A stretch of 64,000 bases of DNA from CAYWVR01 sp964461715 (lineage in GTDB: Bacteria > Planctomycetota > Phycisphaerae > FEN-1346). Each line of letters starts with the position of its first letter. Positions within the stretch are counted from its first letter, which is position 1. The notes under the pieces were generated by a model that searched no databases, was not told where the DNA came from, and saw only the letters and a program-made list of their open reading frames with translations. Below are positions 28,178-36,813 of this stretch, in pieces. The position numbers and the translations under genes are program-made. The stretch covers positions 1 to 64,000 of the forward strand of contig CAYWVR010000020.1 in assembly GCA_964461715.1 (NCBI GenBank), written 5' to 3'.

Positions 28178-30072
28178 CAATCGCCCCTCATCCGGCGAAT
28201 GAACCGGTAGATGCCACTCCGCTCGTCGCGGGAGATTTGGCCGTCGCCATCGGTGTCCCAAGGCCCGGGGTTGCGGAGGATATCGCTGTAGGCCCGGACC
28301 CCCTCGGCCCGCGAGAGCTTGCCGTCCTTGTCGGCGTCGTACGTCTCGAGAATCTTCTGCCGCAGCGCGTCGCGGTCCGTCGGGGCGGGCGTCGGGCTCT
28401 CGGCGGGACGAACCTCGGGCGTCGGCACCGGGACCTGGACGGTCTCGATACGCCGCAGGTCCTTGCCCCGGGCCAGGAGCTCGGCGGAGGCATCGTCCTT
28501 CGGGCGCGGCTCGGGTTCGATAGCGGCCAGGTCGACTTCGGTCTTCGTGTCGACGAGGAGGCGCACGTTCGTCGAGAAGGGATAGCGCGGCTCGCTCTTG
28601 ACGGTCGTGACCTGGCCGGGCCGGAAGTTGTAGCCGGCCTCGATCAACTCTTCACCCAGTTGATCGAGGATGTCCGTGGACGCGGCGCGGACCGAGAAAC
28701 TCATCGTCCCATCGGGCGCGGCGTCGAGGGCGGCGATGTAGACCTCGGAGCAGGGAGGGAAGAGGCCCGACGTGCGGGCCCAGTGGTCGAGCCAGGGACG
28801 ACCGGCCTCCGACCAACCGCGCACCTTCGAGACGAAACTCCCGAGCTCGGCCACGGCCTTGTTCTCTGTCTTGAGCAAGCCAAGGCGTTCGACCAGGGCG
28901 TCGACACGAGCCTGCTTGCTGTGGCGATACCATGCCCCGCCGACGAGGGCCGCGACGAGGACCATCCCCGCGGCGATCGACGCCCCCACGCCCACGCGCA
29001 GGACCTGGTTCTTCTCGACGGGCGGGCGCTTGGGATGGAGGAAATCGTACGGCAGGGCCTCGCCGTGCTGGTGGGCGATGGCCAGGCCGAGGGCGCTGAT
29101 GAAGGCGCTCGTCTCCGTGCCGCCCTCCGGCAGGCCAAGGCTCCGGCCCGGGTCGAAACGGACACACTCCAGGCCGAGGCGGCGGTCGATCTCGGCGGCC
29201 ACCTCGTCTTCGAGGCCCGTCCCGCCCGCGACCAACACCGCCTCAATCCGCTTGCCGCGCTGCACCGCCTGGTAGGAGCGGAGGCTGCGGGCCACTTCCA
29301 TGACGACCATGTCGAGAGGGTCGGCCGGCGCGTCCTCGTCCGCCCCGGCGTCGGCTCCCTGAGGTCCAGGGCCGGGCACGACCCGGGCGACGGCGGAGCG
29401 GCTGAAGGCCAGGCTGCTTCCCGCGAGGACGTCAATCTCGACCTCGTCGGCCGTCAGGTGAAGGACGGCGAGGGTCGCACGGTCGGCCGCCGGCGCGTAG
29501 GCCTGGACGGCCCGCTGGTCAGCGTACGGCCTGAGGCCGAGCCTCAGGAGCTTGACCCCGGCCGCCTCAGCGATCTTCTGGTAGTGCTCGACAACGCCGT
29601 GGCGCACCGCCGCCACAAGGACTTGGACGCCGCTCTCTTCGCCCTCGGCGGCGCCTTCGGCGTCGTAGTGGGTCTCGGTGGTGAAATCGATGGCCGCCTC
29701 GGTCCCCGGGAACGGCAGTTCCTTCTCCACCTGGAAATGGACCATGGCGGCCAGCTCGCCGGTCGTCTCGGCGGGCGGAAGCGTCAGGGGCTTCAGGACG
29801 GCCTGGCCGCGCGGCACGTTCATGAGGATGCCGCTCGAACCGAGCTTTGATTGGGCAAGGGCCTCGCCGAGGAAACGGCCCACGGCCTCGGGGTCCTCGA
29901 CGTCGAGCCCGTCGGGCATAGCCCCGGCGATCATCTTCAGGATGCGCACCCCGTCGGCCGTGTGCTCTGCCTGGACGATGCGGACCTGGCGGCTGTCGAA
30001 ATCAACAGCCGTGAACCGGCCGCGCGGGCGGCTTCCGGTCAGGCCCCGGAGTCTTTCGACGATCGACGCCAT
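28177..30072 (-). CDS. GspL-equivalent: PilM/PilN-like fusion with C-terminal EF-hands
   Basis: 631 residues from an ATG two bases after the gspK stop. Residues 1 to about 350 have the actin-like PilM/GspL cytoplasmic fold (FTAVDFDSRQVRIVQAE, VHFQVEKELPFP, EAVLVAGGTGLEDEVAAEI). A membrane helix lies at about 360-388 (IAAGMVLVAALVGGAWY), followed by a PilN-like periplasmic coiled coil and ferredoxin-like domain (to about 530), a proline-rich spacer, and at about 577-627 two calcium-binding EF-hand loops, DADKDGKLSRAE and DTDGDGQISRDE. GspL recruits the GspE ATPase to the inner-membrane platform. EF-hands at its periplasmic end are not part of classical GspL. Confidence 0.8.
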   Translation of the reverse strand: MASIVERLRGLTGSRPRGRFTAVDFDSRQVRIVQAEHTADGVRILKMIAGAMPDGLDVEDPEAVGRFLGEALAQSKLGSSGILMNVPRGQAVLKPLTLPPAETTGELAAMVHFQVEKELPFPGTEAAIDFTTETHYDAEGAAEGEESGVQVLVAAVRHGVVEHYQKIAEAAGVKLLRLGLRPYADQRAVQAYAPAADRATLAVLHLTADEVEIDVLAGSSLAFSRSAVARVVPGPGPQGADAGADEDAPADPLDMVVMEVARSLRSYQAVQRGKRIEAVLVAGGTGLEDEVAAEIDRRLGLECVRFDPGRSLGLPEGGTETSAFISALGLAIAHQHGEALPYDFLHPKRPPVEKNQVLRVGVGASIAAGMVLVAALVGGAWYRHSKQARVDALVERLGLLKTENKAVAELGSFVSKVRGWSEAGRPWLDHWARTSGLFPPCSEVYIAALDAAPDGTMSFSVRAASTDILDQLGEELIEAGYNFRPGQVTTVKSEPRYPFSTNVRLLVDTKTEVDLAAIEPEPRPKDDASAELLARGKDLRRIETVQVPVPTPEVRPAESPTPAPTDRDALRQKILETYDADKDGKLSRAEGVRAYSDILRNPGPWDTDGDGQISRDERSGIYRFIRRMRGD

Positions 30073-30073
30073 G

Positions 30074-31444
30074 CTACAGGCTCCGCTCCAGACTCTCCGG
30101 ATCGAGGGCAAAGGGCATCCCCGCCCGGGTCATGTTCCTCATATAGATGATGCGCGGCATACCCTCGGCCGTATCCAGCACGGCTTCGAGGATGTGGAAG
30201 CGGCCGGAAATGGCCCCGAACCCGATGGCCCGGACGCGGAACTGCCGGGCCCGGGCCGTCAGCTTCGGGGCCACGGCCTTAAAGGCGCCCGCATCCAATA
30301 CGTTCGTCGTGTGAAGCCATGCGACGGTGGCCCGGGCCGACGGGTCGAGCGTCGTGCGGACGTCGACGATCTCGTGGGCGGGTCCCTCCTCCAGGCCCAG
30401 GGCCATGAGCACGTCGGCCGCGGCCGTGTTGACGTTGACCAGGCCCGTGAACCGCTTGTCGCCGACGCACGTCGTCCGGTCGAGCAGGATTTCGAGATCC
30501 TCCGGCTCGAGCCGACAAACGAGGCGATCGCCGGGGTTCAACTCCGCTCTGGCGGGGTGCTTCCTGGTGATCTCGCACTCGGCTTCCAGCAGGTCGCTCG
30601 GGTGCTCAAACTTCTTGCCCTCGCCCCGCCAGATGCGGATGAACGCGAGCGTGCCCTCCGACAGGCCGACGTCCCCGAGGGCCTCCGGGTTTCCGTTCAG
30701 ATCGAGGCGGGCCTCGCCGTCGGCGGCGAGGTTCGGCTCCCAGCTCCAGACGGTAGCCAGCCCGTAAAGCCCACGGGCCAGCAGGCCGTCGCGGTCGTCG
30801 GGCGGGAACATGTCGTCGCCATCGTCCTCGTTCAGGTCCAGCAGGCCGTTCAGGTTGTAGTCCTCGCCGTAGACGATGGGGGCCGTGACGCCGCGCACCA
30901 GCAACACCTCTTCGAGCGTTTCAAGCGGGCCGTTCCGAATGGCGTAGGGCCAGACGAGGGAGTCGTAATAGTCCTGCTCGGCGCCCTCGGCGCGGGTGTC
31001 GTCGTCGGTGTCGCGCCAGTCGAGGAGGGCGTCGACGATCTCGGGCGGCACGCCGGGCAGGCGCCGGAGAGTCTCCTCGTCTACGGTGTTGAGGTTGAGG
31101 AGGGCGGCCTCGTCGGCCAAGCCGTAGCGGAGGCGCGTGTCGTCGGCGGGGTTGGGGGCATAGAGGGTAACGTACCATGTGTCGCCGCCCGCCTCCGAGA
31201 CGAGCTGGGTCTGGAAGAGGTCGGGGTTATCTTCCCAGACGGCGGGGTCGTCGCGGTAGCGCATGAGGACCGTGCGCGCCAGGGCCAGGCCACTCATCGC
31301 CGCTTCCCGGGCCCGCTCGCCGCGGCGTCGGGCGGCGCTCGTGGCCACCTCGGCGCGCATCATGAAAAGAACGCTGACCGCGGCCGTCGAGGCCAAGGCC
31401 AGCACGAGGAGCACGCCCGCCAGGATGGTTCCGCGCCGGGTCAT
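30074..31444 (-). CDS. gspK: T2SS minor pseudopilin GspK
   Basis: 456 residues, ATG overlapping the gspJ stop (ATGA). The N-terminus MTRRGTILAGVLLVLALAST is a prepilin-like signal with hydrophobic helix; as in other GspK proteins the Glu+5 is absent. The ALLNLNTVDEETLRRLPGV region and a later VNVNTAAADVLMALGL are the two helix-hairpin-type segments of this family. An Asp-rich stretch (DYNLNGLLDLNEDDGDD) may bind calcium. The protein is longer than typical GspK (about 320 residues). It caps the pseudopilus tip with GspI and GspJ. Confidence 0.85.
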   Translation of the reverse strand: MTRRGTILAGVLLVLALASTAAVSVLFMMRAEVATSAARRRGERAREAAMSGLALARTVLMRYRDDPAVWEDNPDLFQTQLVSEAGGDTWYVTLYAPNPADDTRLRYGLADEAALLNLNTVDEETLRRLPGVPPEIVDALLDWRDTDDDTRAEGAEQDYYDSLVWPYAIRNGPLETLEEVLLVRGVTAPIVYGEDYNLNGLLDLNEDDGDDMFPPDDRDGLLARGLYGLATVWSWEPNLAADGEARLDLNGNPEALGDVGLSEGTLAFIRIWRGEGKKFEHPSDLLEAECEITRKHPARAELNPGDRLVCRLEPEDLEILLDRTTCVGDKRFTGLVNVNTAAADVLMALGLEEGPAHEIVDVRTTLDPSARATVAWLHTTNVLDAGAFKAVAPKLTARARQFRVRAIGFGAISGRFHILEAVLDTAEGMPRIIYMRNMTRAGMPFALDPESLERSL

Positions 31445-32133
31445 CGGCCGCCCCCCTCTTGGCCCTCGTCCGTCGTCACCTCGGAGGCGGGCAGGTAGAC
31501 GACGCGCTCGACTGTCGGGAACGGGTAGTCGATGGGCTCGATGTCCTCGGGCAACGGCTTCTCGCCGAGGGCGACCTCGATCGCGCGGGGCAGGCCGCGC
31601 GGCGGCTCCGGCATCCATTCATACCCGTCCCAGTACCGGAACCGCACAAACTTGACGCGGTCCGAGAGGAGCGTCCGCTCGACCTCGACGCCCTCCTCCG
31701 CCAGCCGCGCCCGAAGGAGCCGCTGGCACGTCCGTTCGAGGCCAACGACGTACGTGTAGCCGTACTCATCCTCCTCCCAGCGGAGCCGATACCCGACGAG
31801 GCGGAGGTCCTGCTCGCTCGGGAGCGGGTCCTCGGTGAAGGCGCGCTCGACCCAGACGGCCGGGCCGGGCAGCTCGGCCTTCCTGAAGCGAAGGCTCGTT
31901 TCCGCGCCCCGCAATCGCCCGCCCTCGGCGGCCACGCACTGAAGCTCCTCCGTCATCTGCTCCATGATGCCGCGCACGGCCCCGATGCGATCCATGGCGT
32001 CGGCGAGGGTCTCGCGGGTGCCGAGGATTTCGCGGTAGAAGGCGAACATGCCCGCCACCAAACCCAGGGCCAGGGCGATGGCCAGGGTGACCTCGATCAA
32101 AGTCAGACCGCGGATTGGGCGACGGCGTCTCAC
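31441..32133 (-). CDS. gspJ: T2SS minor pseudopilin GspJ
   Basis: 230 residues from the GTG overlapping the gspI stop (GTGA), chosen over the ATG at 32160 because it follows the operon's overlap pattern. The type III prepilin leader RRRRPIRG is followed by LTLIEVTLAIALALGLVAG, with Gly-1 and Glu+5 intact. The body (RGIMEQMTEELQCVA, FRYWDGYEWMPEPPRGLP) fits GspJ, where the FxYWDG-type segment is common. It is part of the pseudopilus tip complex. Confidence 0.85.
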   Translation of the reverse strand: MRRRRPIRGLTLIEVTLAIALALGLVAGMFAFYREILGTRETLADAMDRIGAVRGIMEQMTEELQCVAAEGGRLRGAETSLRFRKAELPGPAVWVERAFTEDPLPSEQDLRLVGYRLRWEEDEYGYTYVVGLERTCQRLLRARLAEEGVEVERTLLSDRVKFVRFRYWDGYEWMPEPPRGLPRAIEVALGEKPLPEDIEPIDYPFPTVERVVYLPASEVTTDEGQEGGGR

Positions 32134-32552
32134 CACGCGATCCCCTCGTACGGGTTCCATGTTCCGCCTTCGGCCGGCGCGGCCTGCTCCACGCTAACCC
32201 ACTGGACCAGCCGCTCGGTGTAGGCCCGGTCGGCGTTGGCCACGATGATCTCCACGCGCACGAGGCCCTCGACGTCGGCGGCGACCTCGACCGGCGAGGT
32301 GACGATCTCCCACGTCCAGGCCTCGCGCGGCGGTTCGAAGGGCACAGGCCCGTCGTCCTGAAGGGGCAGGATGCCCGCCTGCACCTGCGAGAGGACCGTG
32401 ACCGCCAGGTCGCCTGCCGTCGCCGAGAGGCGCACGTCGTCGGCGGCCCGCAGGCAGGCCGTCAGACCCGCCAGCACTGCGCTCGCCGCCGCCACGAACA
32501 GCGCCAGGGCGACAACGACCTCCAGAAGGGCAACGGCGCGGCGAGGTCTCAC
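32130..32552 (-). CDS. gspI: T2SS minor pseudopilin GspI
   Basis: 140 residues from GTG overlapping the gspH stop (GTGA). The prepilin leader is MRPRRA followed by VALLEVVVALALFVAAAS. Glu+5 is present, but the residue before the cut is Ala rather than the usual Gly. Length and the following helix with a compact beta domain fit GspI. It is the expected nucleator of the GspI-J-K tip. Confidence 0.8.
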   Translation of the reverse strand: MRPRRAVALLEVVVALALFVAAASAVLAGLTACLRAADDVRLSATAGDLAVTVLSQVQAGILPLQDDGPVPFEPPREAWTWEIVTSPVEVAADVEGLVRVEIIVANADRAYTERLVQWVSVEQAAPAEGGTWNPYEGIAW

Positions 32553-33184
32553 CAGGCCCCCTCCTCTTGGCGCGCGGCATAGAAGCTCTCAAGGGCCACC
32601 GGCCCGAGCACCTCCGCGGTGCCCGTGCCCGTCAGCCCGTCCCACCGCACGACCGCGCGGCGCTCGTCCTGGCCGTCGTACGTGGCCAGCTCCAGCAGGA
32701 ACGAGTCGCTCGTCCCGTCGGTCCGGAAGAGGACATATTCGCCCTCGGAGGCCGGCTCGGGCATGACGATCGGCTCGCTCGGCATCTCGAGGGCCCGGTA
32801 GGCCGCCGCCCCCGCCAGCTCGGCATACGTGACGACCAGCTCGCCCACCGGCAACCGCTCCGGCCAGGAGCTCGCCCGGAAGTAGACGAACTGCCCCGGC
32901 GCGGCGAGGGGCTCGGGTTCCCAGAGGATCTGCCACCGGCCCGTCTCGCCGCCGGTGGCGAGACAGAACCGCCGACCGCGCAGCGCCGCCTCGGCCCGGG
33001 CCATCCGACACGCCGTCGCCAGACGCCGCGCGCCTTCCTCCAGGTCCACGCCGCGCGCGCCGCGCCCCACGGCGAGGATCATGACCCCCGCCAGGCCCAC
33101 CACGAGCGCGATCGCCAGCAACACCTCGATGAGCGTGAAACCGCGGCGCGCGCTACATCTCCTCGGACCAGTTCCGGATGTCAT
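32549..33184 (-). CDS. gspH: T2SS minor pseudopilin GspH
   Basis: 211 residues; the ATG lies 32 bases inside the end of gspG in another frame, giving a 15-residue leader ending RRG before FTLIEVLLAIALVVGLAG (Gly-1, Glu+5). The region ATACRMARAEAALRGRRFCL is the typical GspH/FimT segment after the helix, and a beta-rich C-terminal domain follows. It connects the tip to the GspG pseudopilus shaft. Confidence 0.85.
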   Translation of the reverse strand: MTSGTGPRRCSARRGFTLIEVLLAIALVVGLAGVMILAVGRGARGVDLEEGARRLATACRMARAEAALRGRRFCLATGGETGRWQILWEPEPLAAPGQFVYFRASSWPERLPVGELVVTYAELAGAAAYRALEMPSEPIVMPEPASEGEYVLFRTDGTSDSFLLELATYDGQDERRAVVRWDGLTGTGTAEVLGPVALESFYAARQEEGAW

Positions 33185-33608
33185 CCTCGGTCCCGTCCTG
33201 GCCGTCGGGGCCGCTGGACCAGATCTTCAACTGGGGCTGGCCCTCGGCGACGGCGGCGGCGTCGTTGAGCTCGTAGTGGAACTCGTTGTTCCAGGCGTCC
33301 TTGGGGTCTTCCTTCAGGTACGGGGCGCGCCACCGCTCGGCGACTTCCTCGTCCTCGAAGGCGGGTTCGACGCGCAGGGCCCGGAGGCCGCCCTCCTCCT
33401 CGGTCGGATAGTGGCCAATGTCCATGTTGTAGCGCTCGAGGGCGTTCTCGACGGTCTTCATCATGAGCTTGGTCGTCTCGATGCGGGCCCCGGTCCGGGT
33501 GCCCGCGTAGCCGCCGATGAACACGGCGGCCAGCATGCCGATGATCAGGATCACGAGCAGGACCTCGATCAGCGTGAAGGCCCGCCGGGCGCTTCGCCTC
33601 TTCTTCAT
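33153..33608 (-). CDS. gspG: T2SS major pseudopilin GspG
   Basis: 151 residues. The leader MKKRRSARRA precedes FTLIEVLLVILIIGMLAAVF; -1 is Ala instead of Gly, Glu+5 is intact. The family signature is clear: NALERYNMDIGHYPTEEEGG, PYLKEDPKDAWNNEFHY, and a C-terminal SSGPDGQDGTEDDIRNW, the region that binds calcium in GspG. It forms the pseudopilus shaft pushed by GspE/GspF. It is followed directly by the overlapping gspH. Confidence 0.92.
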   Translation of the reverse strand: MKKRRSARRAFTLIEVLLVILIIGMLAAVFIGGYAGTRTGARIETTKLMMKTVENALERYNMDIGHYPTEEEGGLRALRVEPAFEDEEVAERWRAPYLKEDPKDAWNNEFHYELNDAAAVAEGQPQLKIWSSGPDGQDGTEDDIRNWSEEM

Positions 33609-33683
33609 CGTTTCGTGCTCCTTTCGCTCGCGCGGCCGCCCGGCCGCGCCTGGGTTAACGAACGTTCCTTGCCCCGCCTCGCC

Positions 33684-34883
33684 TCAACGACTCAGGCTCG
33701 TGGCCATCAACAGGATCGGGTACAACAGCGCCAAGGCCAGGAATCCGATGGCGGCGGCCATGACCACCAGGATCAGTGGCTCGATGAGGCGGACCGCCAG
33801 GTCCACCTGCCGGTTCGTGCGCTGCTCCACGACGTCGGCGATCCGCACCAGGACCGCTTCGAGCTGGTTCGATTCCTCGGCCACGGCGATCATCTCGATG
33901 ACCTCGGCCGGGAACAAGCCGCTCGAAGCCAGCGGCGCCGCCAGCGGCTCGCCCGCCCGGACGTTCTCGGTGGCCCCCTCGATGCTCTCGGCGAGGACGT
34001 CGGAGCCGGTGGCGTCCTTCGAGATTCGAAGGGCCTCCAGGATGGGCACCCCGCTCGCGAGCATCGTGCCCAGGACGCGGCAAAAGCGGGTGATGGAGAC
34101 CATGCGGATCGCCCTGCCGAAAAGGGGCAGCTTGAGGCGGGCGTGCTCCCAGGCGCGGCGTCCCGCCTCGCTCCGAAACGCCGCCCACCCGCCGCCGATC
34201 GCGCCCGCCGCCACGACGAGCGCCGCCATCCAGTGACCGCGCACCAGCGCGCTGATCCCGAAGAGGACCTTCGTGGGCCACGGCTTCTCGGCCTCCTCAA
34301 GGAACTCGGCGAATTGGGGCACGAGCCAGACGAGCGCGGCGATGAGGACCGCCGACAGAACCGTCAAGAGCAGCAGGGGGTAGATCATCGACCCGCGGAC
34401 CTTAGCCCGCAGCTCGTCCTGGCGCTCCACGAAGGCGGCGAGGTTCGCCAGGACCTCCTCGAGAAACCCACCGCGCTCCCCCGCCCGGACCATCGCCACG
34501 TGGGCCGGGGCGAACGCGTCGGGGCGCTCGCCGAGTGCGTCGGCCAGCGGCCGGCCCTCGGCAACCTGCTCGCGGACCCGCAGGACCTCTCGCTTGAGGG
34601 CCCCGGGCGGCAGCGCGCGGGCCAGAACCTCCAGGGCCCGGAGCACCGGCACGCCCGCGCGCAAGAGGTCGGCCATCTGGCTGTAGAGGGTGCCGACATC
34701 ACGCATGCGGACCCGGCCGCCCCCGAGACTCAGGCCCTGGCGCAACTTCTCCTCCGCCACACGGACCGGGAAGAGGCTCTTCTCGTCCAGGGACCGCACC
34801 ACGGCCGCCTGGTTCTCGGCCTGCATGACGCCGGTCACTTCCTCGCCGGCGCCGGTGCGTGCAATGTAGCGGTACGTGGCCAT
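33684..34883 (-). CDS. gspF: T2SS inner-membrane platform protein GspF
   Basis: 399 residues, the normal length. Two T2SSF repeats are seen: the first from about 70 with LYSQMADLLRAGVPVLRALE, the second from about 270 with RFCRVLGTMLASGVPILEAL. Membrane helices lie near 170-192 (PLLLLTVLSAVLIAALVWL), 215-235 and 372-395. The N-terminal MATYRYIARTGAGEEVTG matches the GspF/PilC start. It transmits GspE motion to the pseudopilus. Confidence 0.95.
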   Translation of the reverse strand: MATYRYIARTGAGEEVTGVMQAENQAAVVRSLDEKSLFPVRVAEEKLRQGLSLGGGRVRMRDVGTLYSQMADLLRAGVPVLRALEVLARALPPGALKREVLRVREQVAEGRPLADALGERPDAFAPAHVAMVRAGERGGFLEEVLANLAAFVERQDELRAKVRGSMIYPLLLLTVLSAVLIAALVWLVPQFAEFLEEAEKPWPTKVLFGISALVRGHWMAALVVAAGAIGGGWAAFRSEAGRRAWEHARLKLPLFGRAIRMVSITRFCRVLGTMLASGVPILEALRISKDATGSDVLAESIEGATENVRAGEPLAAPLASSGLFPAEVIEMIAVAEESNQLEAVLVRIADVVEQRTNRQVDLAVRLIEPLILVVMAAAIGFLALALLYPILLMATSLSR

Positions 34884-34935
34884 CGCTCCCGAGCATCGGT
34901 CAGGCCGTCGCCGGCACGGCGACGGGGATGCGGCG

Positions 34936-36609
34936 TCACATCTTGGTGCTTCGGATGACTTCCTCGGGCGTCGTGATCCCGGCCCGGACCTTCACCCACC
35001 CGTCTTCGCGGAGCAACCGCAGGCCGTCGGCCTTGGCCTGCCGGAGGACCTGCCCGGCCGGGGCGCGGTCCATGATCTTGTCGGCCACGGCGTCCGTGAT
35101 GACCATCTGCTCGAAGAGGCCCGTCCGCCCGCGGTACCCCGTGCCGCGACACTTGCGGCAGCCGGCCCCGCGGTAGAGCGTCGTGCCGGGCTCCAGCTCG
35201 AAGTCGGGCGGAAGGCGGTCGCGATCGGGCTCGACGGACTCACGGCACTCGTCGCAGATCGTGCGGACGAGGCGCTGGGCCATGGCCGCCATGAGCGTGC
35301 TGGTGACGAGGTACGGCTCGACGCCCATGTCCAGAAGGCGCGTGGCGGCGGAGCAGGCGTCGTTGGTATGAAGAGTGGAGAAGACGAGATGTCCCGTCAG
35401 GGCCGCCTGGATCGCGGCCTCGGCCGTCTCGAGGTCGCGGACCTCGCCGATCATCACCGCGTCCGGGTCGTGCCGCAGGATCGCCCGCAGGCCGCGCGCA
35501 AAGGTCATGCCGATCTTCGGCTGGACCTGAATCTGGTTGATGCCGTCGAGATGGTACTCGACCGGGTCCTCGACGGTGACAATCTTGATCTTCGGGCTGA
35601 CGATCTCCTGAAGGGCCGCGTAGAGGGTCGTCGTCTTGCCGGAGCCGGTCGGGCCGGTGACGAGGATGATGCCGTGGGGGCGTTTGATGAGGTCGAGGAA
35701 CACGCCGAAGGTGTCGTCGGCCATGCCCAGATCGGGCAGTTTCATCAGGAGTTGGCTGCGGTCGAGGATGCGCATGACGACACCCTCGCCGAAAAGCATG
35801 GGAATGATGGAGACGCGGACGTCGATCTGGCGGCCGCCCACCTGGAACTTGATGCGCCCGTCCTGCGGCAGGCGCTTCTCGGCGATGTTGAGGTTCGCAA
35901 GGATTTTGATGCGGCTGATGATCGCCGACTGGAACCGCCGGATCTGCGACGGGACCGACGCTTCGTGCAGCACGCCGTCGATGCGGTACCGGATCACCAA
36001 ATCCTTCTCGTACGGCTCGACGTGGATGTCGGAAGCGCGCTCATTGAGGGCCTCGAGGAAGATCTCGTTGACCAGCTTGATGACGCTCGCCTCCTGGGCC
36101 ATCTCCAGGAGGTCCTCGGCGTCGCCGCCCTCCGCCGAAAGGACCTGGATGTCCTCGGTCGTGCCCATCATCTCGTCGATGGTGTCGCCGCCCACGCCAT
36201 AGTGGGCCTTGATGACCTTGTCGATCTCCTCCAGCGGCGCGAGCACCGGCTGGACCTCGAGGCCCGTCAGCAGCCGCACCTCGTCGAAGGCGTAGAGGTC
36301 GAAGGGATCGGAGGTGGCGAGGGTGAGGGTGCCGTTGCGCCGCGAGACGGGCACGAGGTGCTTGCGGTAAACAAGCTTCGCGGGGAGCGTGCGGAGCGTC
36401 TCGACGTCGATGCGGGCCGAAGCCAGGTCCACGAGGGGGATGGAGAGCTGCTCGCTCATGACCGCCAGGAGGCGGTCCTCGTCGATGTGCCCAAGCTGCA
36501 CGAGGGCCCGATCCAAGCGCACCCCGCCCTTCTTCCGGAGCTGCATGGCTTCGCCCAGCTGCTCCGGCGTCACCAGGCCTTGTTCCAGCAGCACCTCGAC
36601 GATGGTCAC
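34936..36609 (-). CDS. gspE: T2SS assembly ATPase GspE
   Basis: 557 residues from GTG, first gene of the operon. The N-terminal GspE/PilB domain (MTIVEVLLEQGLVTPEQL) leads to Walker A GPTGSGKTTTLYAAL (about 316), an Asp box near PDAVMIGEVRDLETAEAA, and the His box STLHTND. A CDEC...CRKC zinc tetracysteine (about 453-485) is retained. It hydrolyses ATP in the cytoplasm to drive pseudopilus growth. The 204 bases upstream hold the terminator of the preceding gene; no confident promoter hexamers are seen. Confidence 0.95.
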   Translation of the reverse strand: MTIVEVLLEQGLVTPEQLGEAMQLRKKGGVRLDRALVQLGHIDEDRLLAVMSEQLSIPLVDLASARIDVETLRTLPAKLVYRKHLVPVSRRNGTLTLATSDPFDLYAFDEVRLLTGLEVQPVLAPLEEIDKVIKAHYGVGGDTIDEMMGTTEDIQVLSAEGGDAEDLLEMAQEASVIKLVNEIFLEALNERASDIHVEPYEKDLVIRYRIDGVLHEASVPSQIRRFQSAIISRIKILANLNIAEKRLPQDGRIKFQVGGRQIDVRVSIIPMLFGEGVVMRILDRSQLLMKLPDLGMADDTFGVFLDLIKRPHGIILVTGPTGSGKTTTLYAALQEIVSPKIKIVTVEDPVEYHLDGINQIQVQPKIGMTFARGLRAILRHDPDAVMIGEVRDLETAEAAIQAALTGHLVFSTLHTNDACSAATRLLDMGVEPYLVTSTLMAAMAQRLVRTICDECRESVEPDRDRLPPDFELEPGTTLYRGAGCRKCRGTGYRGRTGLFEQMVITDAVADKIMDRAPAGQVLRQAKADGLRLLREDGWVKVRAGITTPEEVIRSTKM

Positions 36610-36742
36610 GGCCGCATCCGCCCCTTGATCCCGCCCTTCGGAGGACGGGCGCGCTCCCCACCTGTATCAAACCCCCGAGGGGAAGGCAGGTTTCGTCCGT
36701 CCCGCGCCCAGTTCAACGGGAATGTACCCGGTCTATTGAGCG

Positions 36743-36779
36743 AAAAATCCGGTCCCGCCCGGGGGAGGACGGGACCCGG
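36743..36779 (-). terminator. rho-independent terminator after the EQR-type protein gene
   Basis: On the minus strand a GC stem (GGTCCCG with CGGGACC, within 36749-36779) is followed by ATTTTT. It lies 35 bases after the stop at 36814 and separates that gene from the T2SS operon. Confidence 0.75.
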
Positions 36780-36813
36780 TACTGCAAAGCCTATCGCCGT
36801 GGGGCCGGGGTCC

